Origin: Caenorhabditis remanei
Lineage: Eukaryota > Nematoda > Chromadorea > Rhabditida > Rhabditidae
Direction of reading: 5' to 3'
DNA length: 64,000 nt
Assembly (NCBI RefSeq): GCF_010183535.1
Contig: NC_071331.1
Span: forward strand, 15,190,001-15,254,000
Numbering within the stretch: the stretch's first letter is position 1; each line of letters opens with the position of its first letter. The notes beneath the pieces are model-generated. The model did not search any database. It was given only the letters and a program-made list of their open reading frames with translations, and was not told the origin of the DNA. The position numbers and the translations under genes are program-made. Of this stretch, positions 1 through 12,319 are shown piece after piece.

Positions 1-200
1 AGGTTTTTGTTGAGCGTCGCCGTTCATCCGATCAAGTACTTCCAATTTAGTGTTGACCCGGGTCGTGAGATGGATTGTGATGAATATGTTTCTGGAAATC
101 CGTTGCTGATGCCACGAATTAATTGATTGGTTCGAGACTTGGTTTTTCGAAGCTTCATTTTTTTTGCTATGATGACGTTTTCTATACGAATATTTTTCAG

Positions 201-546
201 ATGATGAAGTTCGCTGTTATCGATTCAAGTAACATCGCCGGAAGAGTCGACTTTGGAAACAAATCTCGCAGCGCTCCAGCAAGCTCAGGCCGCGGTTTCC
301 AGTCCGGTCCACGCAGATTCAACAGAAGTGAGATTCAAAGCGCTTTTTCTCTTTAAGTCCACATTTTCAGAGCCAGAAGATTTTCTCCGTGACGGAGTTC
401 ACGAGGGAGACACGAAGAGAGGAGGATCTTCTCGTGGAGGATTCCGCAAGGGAGGACGAGGAGGAGATCGTGACTCGAAACCAAAGAAAACAGAAGCTGA
501 ACTCGACGCCGAGCTCGAGGCCTATATGGCAAAGCGCAACGCTTGA
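201..546 (+). CDS. ALY/REF-type mRNA export adaptor, 3' end (partial)
   Basis: This is the C-terminal part of an ALY/REF (THOC4-like) RNA-binding export adaptor, a nuclear protein that loads mRNA onto the export receptor. Two exons are clear, 201-327 and 371-546, with a 43-nt intron (GTGAGA donor, TTTTCAG acceptor). The first exon carries the end of the RRM (MKFAVIDSSNIAGRVDFG). An Arg/Gly-rich segment follows (GGSSRGGFRKGGRGG), then the diagnostic C-terminal REF helix with AELDAELEAYMAKRNA and the stop. The RGG segment plus this terminal helix is the normal ALY layout. The preceding exon should lie in 1-200, but I could not find one open frame with a clean donor there, so the 5' part is unresolved. 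C. elegans has three aly genes and I cannot say which one this matches. Confidence 0.75.
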
Positions 547-787
547 ACCATTTGATATTTTAATCACGATTCATGAATCACTTTTTAAACATTCTTGATA
601 TTTGTTAAGCCCTCAACCATTCTTGACACTCTGTACATCCCATTTTCCCCCCCATCAGATACATTTATTAATAATCCAATAAGTTATTACAAGAAATTCC
701 CTTTCCAATTGTGTTTCACTACACCTCTCTCTCTCCGAGTCTATAATGATCTTTTTGTTATTTTTTCTTCTTGTCGAATCGGTAAAA

Positions 788-905
788 AATAAATACATGG
801 GGCATACTTTTCGAATTTTGAGAAGAAGGAAATCGATTGTCGATGAAAGAATATCAATCAGGCAAAAGAAATAGTTGGTCTTATTAAAGCGTATTTTCAA
901 GTCAG
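788..905 (+). promoter_or_regulatory. Operon-type junction: poly(A) signal and trans-splice acceptor
   Basis: AATAAA lies at 788-793. A TTTTCAAGTCAG stretch ends at about 905, two bases before the ATG of the DHHC gene. The spacing of about 112 nt is typical of Caenorhabditis operons, where 3' end formation of the upstream gene is coupled to SL2 trans-splicing of the next. This suggests the ALY and DHHC genes share a transcript. The acceptor choice is inferred. Confidence 0.5.
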
Positions 906-906
906 C

Positions 907-2464
907 ATGAGCTGTGATGTTGTGGAAGCTCCAGACTGGCCAGCCCCGGAAGCCGAAGTAGGAGAAAAGACTGTATTCAGAAGAATGTTTTATTTTGGAA
1001 CAATATTTGCTTTCTCCACTATTACAATGGTACCATCGATAGCTATACAGACATACAAGTCAATCTCGTTTTCAGATTGGCGCAGTTACAACTTTCTTTG
1101 CACTTCAGTGGATGCCAGTAACCTCATACATGGGGCTTTTCAACACACTTACATTTCTTCTCTGGAATTATCTGACGATTGGGAACTTATTCAATGCTTC
1201 CTTCTTCGGTCCTGGATATGTTCCTCGTGGTTGGAAACCGGCAAACAAAGAACATGAGAAAAAATTGCAGTTCTGTGTACCATGTGACGGATTCAAAGTA
1301 CCCAGATCGCATCATTGCTCGAAATGCAATCGATGTTGTATGAAAATGGACCATCATTGTCGTGAGTTTTCTTTGAGCACATTGAATTATCAGCATTCTA
1401 TAATTATTCTAGTGTTTAAAAAATGTTCTACCACATCTATAAAACGAATCAAACTCAAGAACAACATCGTTTCGTTTGCAGCATGGATCAACAACTGCGT
1501 CGGTCACCGTAATCATCAATACTTCCTCCGGTTTTTGTTTTTCTCCGTTGTCGGATGTATTCATGCTACTATCATTGACGGTTTCGCACTCTATCATGCC
1601 TTCTTTGCCGGTTGGTATCAAAGATATGGCGATGGCACAGAACCAATCATCCTTTTGACAATGTACTCTTTCATTGCTCTGATTTTCGCTATTGCCATGG
1701 CTACAGCAGTTGCTCTCGCACTCACTTTCCTGTTCGTCACCCAATTACGTTATGTCGTTCGTAATAGGAATGGAATTGAAGATTATATTCGTGAGAAAAA
1801 AGTTCAAAAGTATATTGTTATGCTGATACCTTGCAGATGGAAAATCACTTAATATGAGGAAAGTTCATGAAAACGACGACGAGGAAGAAATTGAATGGAT
1901 CAAAAGTTTGGGGGAGTGGACATATCCATATGATCTCGGCTGGAAGAGAAATTGCAGAGAAGTATTCATTGGATTATTTGATGGTAGAACGAAAGGAAAC
2001 GGTACTTGGTGGCCTGTAGTTGAAGGATGTACCCAGTTTACTTTTACTGTACGTTTCACTATCTTTCACAGCCTTCTTTTATTCCACCTTTAAACGGCTT
2101 TTAGATTGATCAGCTTCTTCAAAAACAATCGAAACGAGGGCGTGCCCGCATTATCACTATAGGAGAAGACTTTGATGGAACTTGTTGCGGTTCTCGTAGA
2201 TTCGGATGGAAAATTTGGGCCAAACAACCTATCATAGATGGAAAGTGCTTGAAGGTGTCAGCTGGTGAGACAATTGTTGCAACTCGTGGAGTTTCTGGAT
2301 GGGTGTACGGTTTCCGCGAATCAGAATCCCGAAACAAAGGATGGTTCCCTATTGCAATTACAAACTTGAAACGAAACGGCGATCCTAAGACAGAAGAATC
2401 AGCGAGTAGTGAAGAAGATAAAACAGATGATACTGTATCTTCAGAAGAAAAGAAAGATCAATAA
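907..2464 (+). CDS. DHHC palmitoyltransferase, ZDHHC6 type with SH3-like domain
   Basis: Membrane protein S-acyltransferase of about 429 residues. The exons are 907-1029, 1076-1361, 1482-1790, 1837-2048 and 2105-2464, and all junctions keep frame. Two hydrophobic segments (about residues 26-70) precede the cysteine-rich domain. In it, CVPCDGFKVPRSHHCSKC leads to the catalytic DHHC at 133-136, with the DHHC-PW codon split by an intron. Two more membrane segments follow (about 150-172 and 185-220). The cytoplasmic half has the YPYDLGW region and an SH3-like domain ending RGVSGWVYGFRES, which is the layout of ZDHHC6 (human protein 413 residues). The chain ends KKDQ, a KKxx di-lysine signal consistent with ER location. 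From memory the C. elegans counterpart is dhhc-6 next to aly-3, which is unverified. Confidence 0.93.
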
Positions 2465-4489
2465 TTTAGTGTTTTTTGAAATTTATTTGTAGACACAATC
2501 TATTTGTTTTCATGTACTTGTTCTCCATACTGTTTGTGATATTCTTGTTAATAGTCTTTCTTTTTCTTCTTTTTAAATGAGAATAATACAGTCATTCCGG
2601 TATTCAGGGATCTGATTTCATCAGACAATAAACTATTTAATCAATTTCTCCAATCATTGATTTCTTTTAAAAATCTCAACAGGTAATAGGATTTAGTCGG
2701 GAACCTCTTCCGTCCAAGTCGATCTATACCCCTCTTGCATGTCTCTCTGAATCGCTTTCTTCCGTTTTCCGTTATAATTTGTTGTGAGTGAGCACGGGAG
2801 AAATAGAAACGGAGAGAAGTCTCCGCATCTAGATTGCTCTCTCGATATGCTCACAGCCTAATGATCTTGGAATCGGCGACGTAAAAGTGAATTATTGACA
2901 CGAGATATGCTTGAATAGGTGTAGTGGATGAGAATGACTGGGTTTTAAATCCTAGTAACTTTTTCGCTGTTTTTCATGAGCTATTTAAGGAATTATTCCG
3001 TTTAATTGAAATTCCCGTTACTGAATTACACACAAGCTATCTAGAAACTTCAGCCATATTGATGAACATGTGCATTAAACGTTTTTATTTCGTTCCTGAA
3101 GTTTTTGAGAAAACAAATGGAAAATAACAAGAGTTTCCCGACTTTATCGTTTTATATATTCTGAATTGTCTCCCAAATAACACGAAGTCAAGAAAGTGAG
3201 AAAGTCCTCTCTAGATAAACTCCATGTCTGCTCTACTATCTTGAAATACATTTTTAAATCTGAATCACGATTTCGATTCCATCTCCATAAAGAATAGTAG
3301 TTGACGTCAATGAGCAAAACAATAACCAGAACAGAAACATCATTGATGACTCACAAACAGTCCGAAATTTCCTTACAGTGCCACCTATAAGAAAAAATGA
3401 ATGGAAAAAGTGGTTAGTGAATTGATCTGATTCTCTCCTACTCGCCAACTATTTCTTCCGTTATCGACTCGAAATCTCCCGCAGTGTATGCCGTCGTCCC
3501 TCACTCTCACAAACATCCCTCCGCCCATTCCATTCCTAAACAGACGCCGCCCACTTTTGCGGGAAAGGCGCTTTGACTCCGTTGAGTCTTCGTTGTGACT
3601 CATTTTTTTCTTTTTGTGTTTATTGATTCGTTACGGCTTTCTTCTTGAAGTTACTGTACCCCCTTCTTTGATTCTTTCAACATTTCGAAATCTTCTTGTC
3701 ATATGGCTCATGGCTATGACGTCAGAGATGTCGACCTTTATAACTCCCTTATAACCAACTCTTCATTTTGAAATATCACTTGATTCACCTTCTATATAGA
3801 TTCCCACGCATCCTATAATCTGGTGATAAACTGAAGGAAATTGAAGATTCCACAACAGAATGTCGTGGGAAAACCAACGAGTATAAAAGTTAACGACTGA
3901 AAACAACTTGTTCATTCGTTAGAATTTTCTAGTTCTCAGATTTCTCCCCTTCTATTTTTGTTTTTGTGGCAGTATACTGTAAAACCAAATTTCAAAAATT
4001 TCCATAGTAAAATGTGGGAAAGAGCAACTTTATCCAATCTAAAATGCAATATTCAACCGGTCTCTATTCTTCTTTCTTCTTCGGTCCGTTTTTGGTTCTT
4101 TTCAACCGCTTCCATTGTGTCGGTTTCCTTTTCAAAACTCTGTGCCCGTCACTTTCTTGTTTGTAGGCGAGCAACAGACAACTCTTTTTCATTCGAGTTT
4201 GTGTTCTCTCAACCGTAATGTTATCATTTTGATACTACTAACATGATAATCTGTGTAATTTTCGAGTTTCATTCTCTTCTTTTCTCTACTTTGTTGTTAT
4301 CTATGAGTCTCTCATACTCTACTCATTGACTCATTTATCGATGAGAAGAGTTTCTCCTGGGATTCTCTTCTCTTCGCTCGCTGCCACTGATTGGCTTCAT
4401 TTTACTTTTATTCTCAATGTTTTTCACTTTTGACTGACTCGTACTAGTTTTCTGCGTCCTCTTATATTCTAATTATCTCTTTTCAGAAA
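2465..4489 (+). other. Intergenic region, no gene seen
   Basis: About 2 kb between the DHHC gene and the ETX/MTX2-like gene. It is AT-rich with T-rich blocks. The longest open frame (2924-3127, 67 codons) has no splice context, family resemblance or composition that would support it. It probably holds the 3' UTR of the DHHC gene and the promoter of the next gene. Confidence 0.6.
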
Positions 4490-7400
4490 ATGAACCACGT
4501 CGACGTTGATCAAATTCTCGAAGATTACGCATGGCATCAGTTTCAAGACGTTCAATCACTCCGTAAGACTCGAATCGATGATTTTCGTGGAATCGATCGG
4601 GATGACTGCGAGTTTGTAATCGTAAGTCACCACTGGGCCAACACCACTTGAGAAGATCAACCTTAGTGAATCCGAAGGCCATCTTCTTCTTCTTCTTTCT
4701 TTCTTTCACAAATCGTCTTAGCACCGAAGAGGGGACCTAGAATAGTTCTTCATCTCCGAGAAATGTCTCTTCTTTTGTTTTCAACCGCCTCTCCGCATAC
4801 CAATTTATTACTGTAGAAGAAGGCGCGTGCCGATGAGAAAATAATAGAAACCGTTTAACCCAAAAGAGGTAATAGAGATTTGAATAGTTGAGGTAAATCA
4901 GAGAATAAAGAGGGAAGTAAGGAAAGACCACTAGATTAAAACCAGCTGGTTGCATGCAATTTTATGTCAGAGTGGATTAAAATGAGCTTCCACTGCAGCC
5001 CAGTTTTATTTGATGGATTCTGAATGTACAAACTCCACTAGTAAGCAAGCAAACCATTCTTGTAAACTATTCCCATCTCTTACTTCTTCTGAATTTCGTT
5101 CACGCCTATCATTTCATGGCATCTGACCCTTCGGTGTCACATCTTCTTTTCATTCTCAACCGTCTTCCGATTTCTCAATATGATATGACGCGTGTCGCCT
5201 TCGGATTCAATTGAAAAGTGCGCGCAAAACCACCGGTTGTTTGTTGTCTTGTGTGAAAGGATCGAGGTGATAGAATGGATGTTCGAAGAGACATAGACCT
5301 ATTTGCGAGCTGATTTGACATCAAGTGCCAATGAGCACCGTTTCGTGCTCCCACCTCTATCCACTCACTTAGTCACCCCTCAATTTCGAAATAAATGGGG
5401 TCAAGAAAATGGAAGAAAGACGGAGAATATTATAGATCCGGTAACTCGATCTTCTCTACTTCCATCTTCTTTTTCTTCTTCTCACGTCTTCTCTTTTCGA
5501 ATTCTTTTGGTTCCCCACTCTCTTTCATTTTCAAAATTCAAAAGAAAACGAGTTTCTCTTTTCCCAGTTTTGGGTGATTTTGAAACGCTCTAATGAGCCA
5601 GTCATCTATCCCTCTCCTCTCTATCCATCCACATTTTTACAATCCATTGTAACTATCGGAATGAAACCCTCTAATTAAAGAGAATGACCTCTTATACCGG
5701 TGTCGTGGTGTCTGTTGATTGATATGAGAGAGGATTGAAAATGGGAATATAGAGGAAAAAAAGAAAAGAGAAGGACGGCATATTTACATACATTTTAGAA
5801 GGTATTACGGGAAAGAAAAAGAAGAAAAAAGACAGGCCTAGAGGCGATTAGAAGAAGAAGAAGAAGAAGAGCGAAATTAAAAGTGGGATTAGAGAAGAAG
5901 GTCCTGAAATGAAGAGAGAAATACTGAAATATGAGAAAGAGAATTATTTGAAGGATCTGAATAAAGTTTCAAAATATTTGATATTTCGCAGTTGACATGT
6001 GGCCTGATATATTCACGTGTCACTTGATAATTTCCCTCTGCTCATTGAAACATCGTCAGATTATCTTCTTTTTCCCTTCCGCCCCATTTACAAAATGAGC
6101 TCTCTTTTTCCCAATGTGTCGCTCGTTTATTGATGATGAGCACATTCTCTCGAAACGGGACAGAAAAGAAGAAGAAGAAGGAAAAGAAGCTCTCGTGGGA
6201 ATTTCCGACTTGCGTTGTCTTTAGAAGCTTCCCTGCGTGCGTTAGTGAGAACTCGATTAGCACAAATGGACGAGGGGAAAACATATGGAAGTTGAATTAT
6301 TTTCAGAATCGAAAGCATCTCATCGTCGTATCAGAGGATCCAGATTACTCTCACTTCCAACCAGCTGGATCGAAACCGTACACTCTGTTCAAATCGATCT
6401 ACACCAACAGCACTAACCGGTATGTTCCCTAAAACGAGGATAGTCTGGATATTGATCTCTTGTTTCTGAAGAGGATATATTTCTGCCTCGAGTGGAATAC
6501 CCCAATGTTGAATAATATAATTTTCAGACCACAAGAATATTCATTCAAAACTGAACGAACTACTGAATCACTATGTTCAGTGGCACGCGAACAAGGATAT
6601 ATGATCGGAACGGAAGCAGAGTTGACACTCAAAACGCCATGTAAGTTCCTTTTTTTTTCTTTGTCTCACAGTACAAAACGAGAAAGAACAACCTTGAAAC
6701 GATGCCAAATAGGTAGACAAAACAAATGTTTGGCGCCTAGACGACAGTCCATTCCATTCAAAAATTACTTTGTTTTCAGGTGAAATCGCTGAGCTCAAAG
6801 CCGGTTTTAAACATGAGATGCATTTCAACAATCTCAATGAGAACTGTCAAACAGAGATTCTATCATGGGGAGTTGACAGTAATGTGTCTGTTCCACCCCA
6901 CTATATGACTGAAGCATCGATCATCATTGAGGAAATGAACTACAGAGGAACGTATTCAGTCGTTTCGAGACTTTCTGGAACTGTTGTCGTTTCCATCAGA
7001 AGGTTCGTCGTCTTCTTCTAATTCGAGAATTCAACCGGGATAGATTCAGAAATTCTCTAGATGTATTTCTTTTATAACATTAGATCAACAAACATTCTAA
7101 ATACAGTACCTTCTATTCCTGGGAGGGCGCATAATCCGGTCATTTCACAGTGGCGGTGGCCACAATTCACTCACTCCCACTTACTCAATACAATTGTAAT
7201 AATAATAATAATAATAGGGTCGCATTGTACCTCATTGCGCATTGGTCGCACCAACTTACCCGATTGACTGGTAAAAGTATAATAAATGTCAATTTGAGAA
7301 ATGTAAAGGGCATTTTGTTTTGTTCCGAAACAAATCAAAGGGGAAAAAAGGAAATGTTAATTTGGGTATGATGAACTATTTCCAGACGTCGTGACAATGC

Positions 7401-7692
7401 TCTCATAATGCCAATTCGTGTTGCCATTGCTGAAGTCTTCCGTGCTCAACTGGATAGTCCACATTGCAAGAAAGAGGTGATTATATAAAAAAAAATCAGG
7501 AGCTGAATATCGTTTACAAGTATCAAATATTCAATTCTCTATTTTCAGGTCAAACAAGTGGTCAGCATTGATCATAATCGTGTCGTCCGTCTTGTCAGCA
7601 AAGGATCATGCCAATTCCAGTTCGCAATGAAGCAGAGAATCGATCTGAAAGAACAACCAATGCGAGCCAGCGACGAAATCATGATCGATTAA
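4490..7692 (+). CDS. ETX/MTX2 (aerolysin-like) pore-forming-fold protein, non-secreted
   Basis: The predicted protein is about 271 residues, from exons 4490-4621, 6307-6419, 6528-6640, 6780-7002, 7386-7476 and 7549-7692. Introns 2-5 are short and phase-consistent; the first is 1.7 kb. Residues 85-205 look like the membrane-insertion core of the ETX/MTX2 aerolysin family. An alternating Ser/Thr and charged strand (FKTERTTES) comes first. A glycine turn with acidic strands (GTEAELTL) follows, then a second strand pair, a SVPPH segment, and the long strands GTYSVVSRLSG and VVVSIR. No signal peptide is visible at MNHVDVDQIL, so the protein would be cytosolic unless the start is wrong. TTTTCAG lies three bases before the ATG and may be a trans-splice site. 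The fold is inferred from the strand pattern, not from a search, and function in the worm is unknown. Confidence 0.6.
5853..5871 (+). repeat. AGA/GAA trinucleotide tract
   Basis: A short run of AGAAGAAGAAG units within the purine-rich first intron of the ETX/MTX2-like gene. It is a simple repeat with no other signal. Confidence 0.7.
7196..7217 (+). repeat. AAT microsatellite
   Basis: About seven AAT/ATA units in the fifth intron of the ETX/MTX2-like gene, between the exons ending at 7002 and starting at 7386. Confidence 0.8.
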
Positions 7693-8103
7693 ACCACGAC
7701 ATTTCTTTAGATCTCTTCTTCCCACTTTCCAACACCAATTATTTGCACGAGTTATCCACAAGAATCTTCTCACATTTTAATATTTATGCACTGTTCTTCT
7801 GCATGTTTTCCTTCATCATTCAATAAAAACTCTCGCTCTTTTATTATGTCTATTCTGGAGGAAACCGATAAAGCGATAGAGTCATGGGAGTAACTTAAAA
7901 ATTGTAGGAAACAACAAATAAATGAGAACAACAGTTAGCAAAACGAAAGTGAACTTATAGAAATAGCTCTAAACACGGGAAACATTGAAAACTAACGGGA
8001 TGAAGAAATACTGCTGAATCGGATGTAGAATATCTAGAAGTTCGAAGTGAAAACGAATGATGACAGAGTAATTTAACATGGGAAAAATCAACGAGGAGAA
8101 CGT

Positions 8104-9212
8104 TTAATGTGGACGAGAATATGGACGGCGGATGCTTCCTTGTGTGACAAAATCGTTTTCTTTTTCCTCCTCGGCGTCACCATCGACTACAATCTTGCGG
8201 AATGTCTCCTGGAAAACTTAGATTTATATGGAAACTCTTTAGTACATATACTATAGTATTCGCTGAGAGCCATGCGATACATTTTCTATACAATTAACAT
8301 AAAGAATCTTACTGTTGTTATTTTCCACACAGCAAAGTGAATGCATTAAGCGTGCTTCATCAGTTGAAAATTATCATTTTTTGCTACAACTCGATTTCAG
8401 AATTGTGTCTGCATCATATTCCTACCTGCAGATTCTTCGCGATGAGATCGGTAGCCACATGATTGTCGGCTCCACGTGGAATAATAACGTCGGCATATTT
8501 CTTCGTTGGTCGACAAAACTCTTCGAATGCAGGTTTAACGAACTCAGTGTATTGTCTGATGATGGAGAGTGGGGTACGGTGATAATCACGCATGTATGTG
8601 TCGATTCGGTTTCTGAGACGGCTTTCCGCATTTTTCTCGACGAAGAGTTTAGTGGAGAGAAGCTTGCGAACACGCTCGTCGTAGAGAAGAAGTATTCCTT
8701 CGATGATGATCACTTTTGCAGGTTCGACCACATCTTTTCCAACCCTGAAATTTTCAATTTTTGAATATCACTTTTGATTAAAGTTGCTCACATTGAACTG
8801 GTGATCATGTCGTATTTCGGTATTTCTACAGTTTGTCCATCGATCATCTTCTGAAGAGTTTCTGCGAGAAGTTCGAAATTGATCTGATCCGGATGATCGA
8901 AATTGAACTTTCCTTCTCTGGCAAGCGTTTTCTCCTCGGTTGACAACTCTCTATAGAAGGAGTGAAGAGATAGATGAACGATTTCGATTTGCTGAAAAAT
9001 TACGAATTTATTGATGATAATCTTTTAAATTAAGAGCTCACTCTTCCGCTCTGCTTTGCATTTTCATCTAGGTTCTCAATGATTCTTTCGACAATTGTAG
9101 ACTGAAATATGAAATACGTAATTGAACATCATGTTGTTCAAAAAACTACCTTTCCACAGGAGGTTCCACCAGCGACTCCGATGAGAAGAGGTAATTTCAA
9201 GGTATGTTTCAT
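8104..9212 (-). CDS. Uridine-cytidine kinase
   Basis: This enzyme phosphorylates uridine and cytidine to the monophosphates in pyrimidine salvage. The protein is about 248 residues (human UCK2 has 261), from exons 9212-9150, 9101-9042, 8991-8792, 8744-8426 and 8208-8104. The Walker A P-loop GGTSCGKS is at residues 15-22, split by the first intron. The exon from 8991 has the UCK core FYRELSTEE and FNFDHPDQINFELL. The next has the KVIIIEGILLLYDERVR strand, then RIDTYMRDYHRT and the PTKKYADVIIPRGADN region. TTTCAG directly precedes the ATG, and AATAAT lies about 110 nt further upstream at 9328-9323. It is the last gene of a run of eight on this strand, and its N-terminus is short but complete for the family. 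Confidence 0.93.
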
Positions 9213-9524
9213 CTGAAATTGATGGCTTGATGGTTAATGAATGATAAATTGGCCCTTCCCTTCAATTCAAAATATGTGTTCGATGAAACGAACTCGTACA
9301 AGATGAGTAAAACATAACCAGTATTATTATGCATTATAAGAATTGAACAAGTGTGACAAGAAGAGTTTGATAACCGAAAAAAAACGGAGTGGAACACGGA
9401 TAGGGTAGGGGAGGGAATTTGGGAATAAAACAGAATTGAGTTATTTTGAACTAATTATTTGAGCAAGAAAATGCATATGAACAAAGAAGTCTAAAATATG
9501 AACAAAACATAATGATTAGGAGAT

Positions 9525-11986
9525 TCAAGTTTCAATTAATTCCATCAATTCTTCGTAATCTTCGGGATTGGAAAGTCTCATCTGTCTAGAAACGAAACTT
9601 TCCATTGTTAAAGATTTCACCAATTGACTCATTCGCAAGATTTCCTGAAAAAATAGAAATTAAAACGAACGCTGTAAAAAGAGGAAAGCAAATATTTCAA
9701 ACGCCTTTACTCTCAGCAGCTGAGAAACAAAACAAGGTGAAAAGAAGAAATTCGATGAAACAGAACTAGGAAAAAACTCATCTTTTCTCTTCACAATGAT
9801 GCGAAATGAGTGAGAAGAAACGGCAAATGGAGGAGCAGAGTGTGAGAGAAGGAAACGAACATCAATAACTTTTGAAATAAAGCTCTTTTATTGATGTTAC
9901 GCAACAGAAAACATATGGCATACAAGAATATAGTTCTTCAAAAGCAGGAACACAACGAAATGGAAAAGAACTCACAAGTTTTAGTCTTCTGACTTCTTTC
10001 TCATTTTCTGATTTCGTATGGTTGGCTACTGGTTTGGACTCATTTGAGTGGAAAGAATTCGAAGGTTTTTTGACAACGATTTTCTGTAAATAAACGTCTC
10101 TGGAAAATTCTAATATACTATTTATAGTTTACCGTTTCGACATTCAAAGCATCTTGGTTCTCGTTCAATCGCCGATGTATAGAGGAAGATTCAGAGTCAT
10201 TATGATGAGAAACTCTACAATTAGACTTCTGGTTATGTCTATTATCTTCCTTGGTTTCTTCATCTGAGCACGTGTAGTACTCTAAATCTGAAACAACAGT
10301 ATCATTCAAACGAGACTCAGTGATTTCTGATTCAGGACTGATTCTTTTCTCAGAAATCTTTATACGATCGGAACGAACAAATTTAGATTCATGTTTGAAC
10401 GAATCTAGCTTCGAATCTTCATTTTTATGGCGTTCCAGATTATTTCTATTTCTACGCTCATCCAGATGTGGCGTCCGGTTTTCAAAATGAGTATGCGGAT
10501 AGTCTTCACTATTTTCTTTTTCGAAGTTCGGTAAACGTCCAGACAAAGGATTGCTCTCATGGAAATTATTGCCATCAGATGGAATCGGATTCTCGTTTGA
10601 AGTAAATCGCGAGAGGGCTCCATCATCGAAGAGGTTTCTACCTGGAGGCATATCCCACAGTTGACCACGTTTGGTATTTGAATCAGATGTCGAATGAGTT
10701 GGATTCCTATCGTTATAATCATTGTTATAATGATTTAATACATCTGGTGAGAAGCTCCGATGATTTCTGGTGTTATTCTGCTCATAATCGCCATAGGAAT
10801 TTCGGCGTTGATTGCTCACCAATTTATTGAACTAAATTCATCAAATTATGTTTCTATTTCCATATCTGAGAACACTTACGAATGGTCCTTCGATAGATTG
10901 ATATTTTGATAGACGCCATCTCGTATCCACTCCTTTTTCAATGTAAAAAATAATCCATCCTCTATACCATGCACCCCTTTCAACTCGAGTAACCATATTT
11001 CTTGGATCAGAAATGTTACCGAAATAGTGATTGAAGAACATTCCCGGTTCAGTACCCATCTCGAACTCGATTAAAATCTAGAATAAACGTTATTTTTTTA
11101 ATTTTAAAATTAATTTCTGAAAACCTCTGTGGAACCATATTTCATGCGAGTTTCATACACATCATCAATCACAGTAACTGAATTTATTATTCTATTATTA
11201 CGGTCGATAGAGGCAGTAATCCATCTTCCAATCATGTTTTGATCTGGTGGACTGAAGGAAAAGTGTTTATTACGAGATTGAAAAAAAAAACTATTTACCA
11301 GACAGTGTTGTCAACGAAAATTTTCGTCCTTGGTTCTGACTTGGCCCATGCAATATATCCATTATCATAAAGAGAATAACTGTGAACAATTGCTTCATCA
11401 GTTCTCACGAAGTTATTCTGCAAAATTCAAAAAACGTTATGTATTATTCTGAATTATGCTTACATCACTGTGAGAAATTCGCCAGCGAAAGCTGTATCCC
11501 CGCTCATGGTATCGTGTGATCCAAAAACTATACATTGCGTCTCTTCCAACGTTTGAGATTAAACACGACTTATCGAAGATGAATCCGAAGTAATCATGCT
11601 TAAATACTTCAAGTCTATCTTCAAACCTTCCGTCGTACTCGGCTTGGACTTTGATCTGAACTTTTTATTCGCATTTTACATACTTTTGTATCAACTAACC
11701 TCTGGAATTCCATCCATAACCCGACTCTCGAATATGTCATTTATAATGACAACCTTTTGAACGGCCGAGTTGTCACGTATCAAAACTCTGAGCCATTTTC
11801 CTAAAAGGTTTACTCCCGGTGGCCTGAAGATGATACATTCAAGCAATGAACAAATCAAAACTAGGAAACGAACACGTAGCAATAATTGATGATCAGGTCA
11901 CGAGATACTTCTTTTGAAAACGCAAAGTATGCATCACATTGTCTCGAATTGCTGAGAACGAACGCCTCAACAGTTGTCGTATTCAT
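9525..11986 (-). CDS. Cluster gene A: two-module nematode family protein with disordered linker
   Basis: I do not recognise a characterised family. The protein is about 599 residues from nine exons: 11986-11874, 11823-11700, 11655-11464, 11417-11299, 11251-11125, 11077-10880, 10831-10133, 10083-9976 and 9644-9525. Residues 1-143 and 144-291 are two copies of one module. Each has a short beta half with LGKWLRVLI- or IGRWITASI-like strands ending FESRVMDGIPE or YETRMKYGSTE. A second half follows with HDYFGFI or NHYFGNISDPRN, then W.T or GWI strands and FRWR or TRWR. Residues 292-540 are polar and disordered (Asn, Ser, Arg, Asp, with an acidic YYTCSDEE patch). A short helix ends EVRRLKL, and the C-terminus is MRLSNPEDYEELMELIET. 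No signal peptide or membrane segment is seen, so it is probably an intracellular scaffold or binding protein (inference). Confidence 0.85.
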
Positions 11987-12319
11987 AACTACGACATGCA
12001 ACTTCTTGTATTTTTTCGAGCTGAAAATTAACTGTAATGCACCAGAACAATTGTTTCAGGGTTCAGAGATTATAGAATCGCGTAGCAACGAAATATTACA
12101 GTAGACCGAACAAGTAAAAATGAGATCAGTGTATTATGTTAACAAGAAGATGCTGTAAATTATTACATAGATGAAAAACCCAATGAAAAACATAAGAACA
12201 TGAATTTCGCTTAAAGCTTTGTAAAAGACATGGAACAAGGTGAAAGGCAATCGAAATGTTGAAAGTGATTTTCTATAAATTATATTGCATATTGAATATG
12301 ACGTGCTGAACAGAGATAG

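Noticed and set aside
2924..3127. 67-codon open frame between the DHHC and ETX/MTX2-like genes
   Set aside because: It is short, has no acceptor or composition support, and resembles nothing I know.
5395..5440. Possible alternative exon (starting MGSRKWKKDGEYY) in the first intron of the ETX/MTX2-like gene
   Set aside because: It lacks a convincing acceptor, and the direct join of 4621 to 6307 is already in phase. It remains a weak alternative.
10405..10722. Overlapping open frames in the disordered exons of genes A and C (also 16177-16665)
   Set aside because: They are shadows of the correct frame, caused by biased Asn/Ser/Arg codons. The exon phases of the family fix the real frame.
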